A stretch of 64,000 bases of DNA from Chrysoperla carnea (lineage: Eukaryota > Arthropoda > Insecta > Neuroptera > Chrysopidae): assembly GCF_905475395.1 (NCBI RefSeq), contig NC_058338.1, forward strand, positions 69,389,435-69,453,434. Reading direction: 5' to 3'. Positions 58,817 to 64,000 of this stretch are shown in pieces. Positions within the stretch are counted from its first letter, which is position 1, and every line of letters begins with the position of its first letter. The notes below the pieces were generated by a model. The model did no database searches. It saw nothing but the letters and a program-made list of their open reading frames with translations, and was not told the origin of the DNA. A program made the translations under genes and the position numbers.

Positions 58817-61451
58817 TTAATCAGCTCTTCGTGCTTTTCGTTTTCGTACATTCGGACTGCTGCTTGCATCACCACCAGGATTTAATTTGGTATTCGTTGT
58901 CTGTGAATTATCTGAATCTGAACTTTTTTCGTTTTCATTATTGCTGCCATCATCTAATAGGTCATCTTTTATGTCTTCATCAGCCTATATAAAAAAATGA
59001 ATCTTGGTGATGAATTTTACACTAAAATTATTGGTATGATAAAATGTTAAAAGCTCTAAGCGAAATATTTCCCAACGGGCGGCTTTTGATACAATATCTA
59101 TTTTTAAAAACCAAAAATACTTACCAATTCCTCAACAATTGGCTTAGAATCTCCTTTAGCATTTATAGTTTCAATTTTTTCTTTGTATATTGGTTTGGGT
59201 GGATATACAAAATCTATGATGCAAACAAGAATCTAAAAAAATATCAGGTCGTTAAATTTTTAATGATACATATAAAATAAAAAAAGGAAAGAAATAAAAT
59301 GAGCGTTTAAATTAATTTTGCAGAATATTTCACGCCCGAATGGCTTCAATATTTTACATTTAACTATTGTAAATTTTAATTTTTTATCCCTGAAAAATTT
59401 ATAAATCAATATTTCAATTTTGTTACTTTTATAAATCTTTGCAAATGTTTACGTGAGACATCTGTGAGATAAATTCTAGAAATCAGAATTCCGATCCTGT
59501 TACTTCTATAACTTGAAACATACAGAAGCCAAAGCGAGGCTAAATAAGATAAAAGATCTTTTTCTAAATTCATCAATTTTATGTATTAAAAGGTAAACGA
59601 GATTTTTATATGAGATATGAGTAATTTTGGATTTTCTGTGAGATATGAGTAATCGAATTTCAACCGAATTTATTTTTTGTTCCAATAAAGTGCAAAAACC
59701 TCAAAAAATAAAACCACATTAACAACTAAACTAGCAGATTGAACCACAGTGTGACTAAAGACAATAAAATCATAAAAACTCACATAGAAATAAAACAATA
59801 TTTTACATATGAATACTTACCAATCCTAAAATAGCTCCTAAAATAATCGTTGCTAATGCGAAGATCAAATACGATCCCCAACTTGGTAAACCATATTCCG
59901 TCATAAAATGATTGTGAACACTCTAAAAATTCAATTTCAAATTTTAATAGATTTTTTTAATAGGTTATTTACCCTTAAAAGTAATATTTACCCTTAAAAT
60001 TTGCGATAACTTAAAAAAGGAAGACACTACACTCATTTGGAAAGATTGAGGAGATTTCCAGCCGGGTATTGGTTCAATACTTTGCCATTTCTTTTCTTCG
60101 ATAAACGTCATGAAAGCATTTTTATCACGAGTACCTCTATATTGTCGAAATTCTCCATTTATCACACTAAAATTTAAAAAATTATGTCTTAAGTTGCATA
60201 CATAATGGAAATTTTCTTAATTCTACAGTTCGTATTGAGTAGCAATTTGTCGTGAATTTTATGTAACTTGGCAGTTGTAAAGGAATTGAGAATATAACTT
60301 TTGGATATTAATTCCTCATATTCATTGAACTCATCTCCAAAGACAGTACATTGAGGTTACAGGTGGATTACCGTATGCTAATGCCACAGAGAGGTCAATG
60401 AACTGAACGAAACCGCTGATTATAATTCTACTCACAAAATTCAAATCCAAAATTAATATTTTTAAGCATGGAAATATTTATGTTAAGATTATCTGAGCCG
60501 AGAGGTTACTAATTGATTCTTGTTTGAATTTCTTGAAAAATTCATATATGAGAGAAATTAAAATTAGACTAACATTTATTAGATTTGAAAACTTCTACTT
60601 TTATTTTAGACATTTTATTTTGAGTTTTATAAGAATCCATCGTCAAATTGGCATGACATACGAACCATATACTAAACGAAATAACAAGATACATACTGAA
60701 ATATTGTAGGAAGAGCGGTAACCATAAATCGTCCACTTAAACCTGGTGAAGTTGTAACATCTACTTGTCCAACTTTTATTCCTAATTCTCTAGACCAATC
60801 AGCAAATGCATTCCAATCACTGGTTAAACTCTTACATGCCGGACACCATGGTGCAAAACTGAAAAATAATGATTTTTTTGAAATTTTATTTTAATTTCTC
60901 ATTAAATTCCTCGGTTTATCTCACTTTATGGAATTATTTTACGCCATTTTTTATAAACTAAATGAATTGAAAATTTGTGTCTTTGTTATTGTCGTCGAAT
61001 TCTAACAGATTCATTATTAAAATGAGTCATCTAAGAAATATAAATATTCCAGATTCACAGACAGACTAAAAAACATTAAGACTTTAATAGATATTCAAGA
61101 CAAAAAGTCAAAGTCCTTTGTTGGAATTTCTTTTGTAAACATGGGCGTATTTATATTTAATTTTAAATACGAATCTAATATAACCAATAATTAAAATATC
61201 TATACATAAATCAATATTTGATTGGTTATGATCTAATATACCGGCAAATTTTCAATTCTGACACGCCAGCAAAATAAAACTTTAGGTTAAAAAGCACTTG
61301 GAAAATTTATAACTTACAATTCAACCATCCATTCATCTTCAAGCATACGTTTCCAATTATCTTCATCTAAATTAATAACACTTGGTTTAGCCCTTAAACA
61401 CCCAAAAACACTTAATAATATTGAAAATAATAATAAAATTTTACAATCCAT
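58817..61451 (-). CDS. TMX1: Thioredoxin-related transmembrane protein 1-like, complete, six exons
   Basis: ER membrane thiol-disulfide oxidoreductase that helps disulfide formation and folding of client proteins. Coding exons, minus strand: 61451-61318, 60858-60697, 60166-59992, 59922-59821, 59232-59125, 58984-58817. All have GT/AG borders, and the frame joins to 282 codons, close to human TMX1 (280). Residues 1-22 form a hydrophobic signal peptide. The thioredoxin fold spans about 25-135, with FFAPWCPACKSL giving the CPAC active site at 50-53 and cis-proline 95 in ALPTI. CPAC, rather than CGHC, is the TMX1 signature. One membrane span lies at about 174-200 (GSYLIFALATIILGAILGL onward). An acidic cytosolic tail ends in RKRKARRAD, a basic stretch that could act in ER retention. 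The start is the only ATG before the signal peptide. The gene is divergent to the CEBPZ-like gene. Frame-keeping splice sites were chosen by eye; exon 3 has a duplicated donor motif. Confidence 0.93.
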
Positions 61452-62158
61452 TATGACTGACAAACTACAAATATAACTATAAATAGAAAAAACAAAATTT
61501 ATTAATATAGAATGACTTCAAAGTACGATTTTATGCAGACAAAAAGAACCTCTAATGTATCATATCAAGTGAAATAATAGTGTGGGATTGCGTGACGTGA
61601 CTCATTTTTATTTATTATCAAATACTAATAATCATAAAAAATATTAACAAATAAAAATTATCAGTCATTAAACTGCAATCGTATGCACCCAAAAAGTTCA
61701 AATATTTTTCAAAATTTATACATACAGTTATATGATAAAATAAACAAATATAGACTGTGCTCTGTGCAGACAGAGGTATCTCAATTTCGTGTTTTTTGAA
61801 ATACGAAAATGCGAATGATATCTCAAAAACTAAGGTTTATGGTAAAAATTACCCGTGTTCAACATGTGTCTATACCATGTACAAATAATAAATATATAAA
61901 AAATAAACTACCAAAGTTTAAAAATTAGTAAATGTTGATTGCAAATTAAATTCGTTATTGAGTTGAAAAATTTATACATTCACTTTACAGCATATATTTA
62001 TAGTCGAACTGCTAAGCTATCTTGGCATGAATCAAAGAGACTCGGGTTCGATTCTTGGTATATGTGTATTTTTTCCAATTTTCTTCAAATATAAATTAAA
62101 CTAGATTTTCAAATATTCAATGTTTTTTTTTTTTGGTATGGTTTTAAAGGGATATAAA
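61452..62158. promoter_or_regulatory. Shared upstream region of the divergent gene pair, TMX1 side
   Basis: This is the first half of the 1.5-kb interval between the two start codons and must hold the TMX1-like promoter. No clear TATA or initiator was singled out in this AT-rich DNA. About 62005-62065 has GGGTTCGATTCTTGG, a tRNA B-box-like word after an AACTGCTAAGCTATC stretch, possibly a decayed tRNA or SINE head. Confidence 0.4.
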
Positions 62159-62609
62159 AACAAGTGAAAACAAACATTTGACTGAGTTAATTGTTGAAAT
62201 ACCATGCAAAGACAGTGCTGATGACATCACATTACACATACATGCATGTCACACATACATATCTGATATTCCCATAATTACATACTATACAATTTACGCC
62301 TAATTTGCGCCCTCGCGGGTAAACAGTGATACAAGACCCAATTGACCTATGTTGCTCATTTACGAACTCGACCTCACTTTTTAGGTCCTGAGTACGCTAT
62401 AAAAATTTCAACTTGATATCTCTTTTCGTTTTTGAGTAATCGTGATGACAGACGAACAGACGACAGACAAACAACCGGAAATGGACTAATTAAGAGATTT
62501 TATGAACACCTATACCAAAATTTTTTGCTTAGCATCAATAGTTTTAAGCGTTACAAACTTGGGACTAAACTTAATATACCTTGCATATTACATATATGCA
62601 TGGTATAAA
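62159..62609 (-). mobile_element. HINE-like element, copy 12, type a, between the two genes
   Basis: The plus strand starts AACAAGTGAAAACAAACATT and ends TATATGCATGGTATAAAG. About 100 bp are missing from the middle, where GGGTAAACAGTGAT joins ACAAGACCCAATTGACC. The core is worn (CAGACGAACAGACGACAGAC). The start-end frame is open for about 37 codons (MNTYTKIFC). Confidence 0.7.
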
Positions 62610-62982
62610 GATTGAATATTTTTGTCATTACATAGTGTAGGCGTGAGCCGTGTAAACATAGCTATACTATCTTACAAGCAAAGTGGGCTTCATTCGGGTT
62701 CATGGTTGTCTGTAAACGGGAGCATACACAATGGTTCCATTTAAAGCCTTAGAGAGACAGTTGTTTTGGTGGAGTTGGAATATACTGCTAAAATGTTAAA
62801 ATACTAAAGAGGTTATACTGTATCTTCTACGCATACTTCCAAAGAATTATATCTATACGTATTGGTACGTATAATCTGAAATTTAATTTGAAAGTAGAAG
62901 TTATTCTTTTTAACAGAACAATTTGAGGTTACTTTCACGTGTATTTTTGAAATAAATGTAACCACTGGTAATCACTAAGAAA
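62610..62982 (+). promoter_or_regulatory. Probable promoter and 5' UTR of the CEBPZ-like gene
   Basis: The 370 bases between the mobile element and the ATG are less AT-rich at 62640-62770 (GTAGGCGTGAGCCGTGTAAA). They must contain the transcription start unless an upstream noncoding exon exists. No core element identified with confidence. Confidence 0.4.
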
Positions 62983-63896
62983 ATGAAGTTTAAGAAGAAG
63001 AGTAACAAATTTAATAATTTTAAAAATAAAAAACATGATGATTCATTTGAAACAAATTATGAAGAAGAAGTCTTAAGAAATCCGACAAAATGGTATGAAG
63101 AAGTAAGTATCAACATTGCAATTCTAAATTTTGTCATATTGAGAAATTCTTAACAATTATTGAAACTTTGAAAGGTACCAGAAGATCCAGCCGAATTTCC
63201 CCCAGTTACAGATCAACAATTGATAGAACTGAAAGATGAAGCAAAAAAATTGCACGATGCAGAAACTCTTGCTTATAGTACAAGTAAATATTGGTATTTT
63301 CAGCACACATAAGTAATAGTATTAAATTAAATTTTAAAATTTTTTAGAAAATGCTAGGCTGAATAAATCATCAGATTATCAGTGGATTAGAACAGTTCTT
63401 GCTAAAGGTACATCATCTGATAAGATTGCAGCTTATACAATATTGATTCAAGATAATCCCGTATATAATTTAAAATCAATTCAGGATTTAGTTGGAATGG
63501 TGAAAGTTTCTAAGAAAAAAGAATGTCTGACTGTTATTCGTAAGTTTTTTTAAACCCCGAATCATGTTTGCATTTTAGAGTGATTAATAAATTTGATTTT
63601 TTTTTACTTCAGAAACGTTGTCTGAATTATTTCTACAAGATTTACTAAAGCCTGACGTAAAATTGAAAGCTTTCCACCAACGTCCGCTTTCAATGTTAAC
63701 AGAGTTAACATCGGGTAATATTGTTACCAAAAAACGTCGTTTAGTGTTGTGGTATTTTGAAGATCAATTAAAAGAAACATATACATCATTTGTACAAGCT
63801 TTAACCAAGGCTGCACATGATACTGTAGAAGCTACTAAAGAAAAAGCAATTAATGCTATGTATTATTTATTGTGCGAACATCCGGAGCAAGAAAAG
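62983..63896 (+). CDS. CEBPZ: CEBPZ/Noc1-like ribosome-biogenesis protein, 5' part
   Basis: Coding exons 62983-63102, 63175-63283, 63348-63539 and 63613-63896, all with GT/AG borders and a continuous 235-codon frame. A phase-0 donor (AAG|GTACAC) leads out of the window. The protein begins MKFKKKSNKFNNFKNKK, a basic, probably nucleolar-targeting start. A conserved NPTKWYEE segment follows, then an alpha-helical repeat region (WIRTVLAKGTSSDKIAAYTI, LIQDNPVYNL, KKKECLTVIQTLSELF, RPLSMLTELTSG, AINAMYYLLCEHPEQEK) typical of the N-terminal part of CEBPZ/Noc1. The CBF domain (PF03914) expected further on lies outside. Family role: nucleolar 60S subunit assembly in the Noc1-Noc2 complex. The ATG context (AAGAAAATGA) is acceptable, and no upstream ATG fits the frame. 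Confidence 0.9.
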
Positions 63897-64000
63897 GTAC
63901 ACATAGAATTATTTCAAATGTAAAGTGCTTAAAGTGTGATTCGATTCATACATATCAAAGTTGTATTTAAGTTTATTTAAGATACATTGATTTGTATCCA
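63897..64000 (+). other. Start of CEBPZ-like intron 4
   Basis: Begins GTACACATAG after the exon 4 donor. In frame the reading would stop at a TAA within 9 codons, which supports splicing at the GT. Confidence 0.7.

Noticed and set aside
58481..58885. 134-codon plus-strand frame, the longest in the window
   Set aside because: It runs antisense to the last exon of the TMX1-like gene and through a TGTA microsatellite. Its lysine/phenylalanine-rich composition is that of AT-rich noncoding DNA.

Overview
The window is AT-rich eukaryotic nuclear DNA with spliced genes, no operons, and a dense load of small non-autonomous mobile elements. The two genes encode animal-type proteins, and the repeat content (Helitrons, Helentron-like elements, MITEs, foldback elements and a tRNA-derived SINE with an ATT-rich tail) fits an insect or another arthropod. 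I could not fix the order or species from sequence alone.

Genes lie only in the last 5 kb. On the minus strand (58817-61451) is a complete six-exon gene for a thioredoxin-related transmembrane protein of the TMX1 type: a 282-residue ER oxidoreductase with a signal peptide, a CPAC active site, one membrane span and a basic C-terminus. About 1.5 kb away on the plus strand (62983 to beyond 63896) are the first four coding exons of a CEBPZ/Noc1 homologue, a ribosome-biogenesis factor; the gene runs off the window. The two genes are divergently transcribed from one intergenic region, which a mobile element has invaded. Their known functions are unrelated (ER redox folding and 60S ribosome assembly), so shared promoter DNA is the only link seen.

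Positions 1 to about 58.7 kb hold no protein gene I can support. The short open frames there are chance frames or lie inside repeats. The main repeat family is an element of about 0.5-0.7 kb with at least 14 full or partial copies (9011, 13465, 15867, 17541, 23992, 24551, 34237, 36612, 46931, 47518, 49713, 53364, 54008, 57131, 62159). It has subterminal inverted repeats (ATACCATGTATA type), a CTGT/CCGT microsatellite core, and a stem-loop just before a TTTTCACTTGTT end. This layout matches HINEs, the Helentron-associated elements typified by Drosophila DINE-1. A second family (9516, 25458) shares the CACTTGT end. Canonical Helitron-type elements (5' TC, 3' CTAG, inserted between A and T) lie at 7992, 32152, 35155 and 37765.

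Other repeats are a TTAAG-ended family with a palindromic core (1590, 2760, 7443, 20929, 27088), a related MITE (52289), a 310-bp MITE with long inverted repeats (16848), large foldback palindromes (5353-5929, 36244-37075), a tRNA-Leu-like SINE in two copies (30519, 41902), and several families recognised only because they recur in the window. Smaller hairpins at 30916, 38523, 39668 and 44923 are noted separately. All family assignments come from reading the sequence and were not checked against a repeat database.
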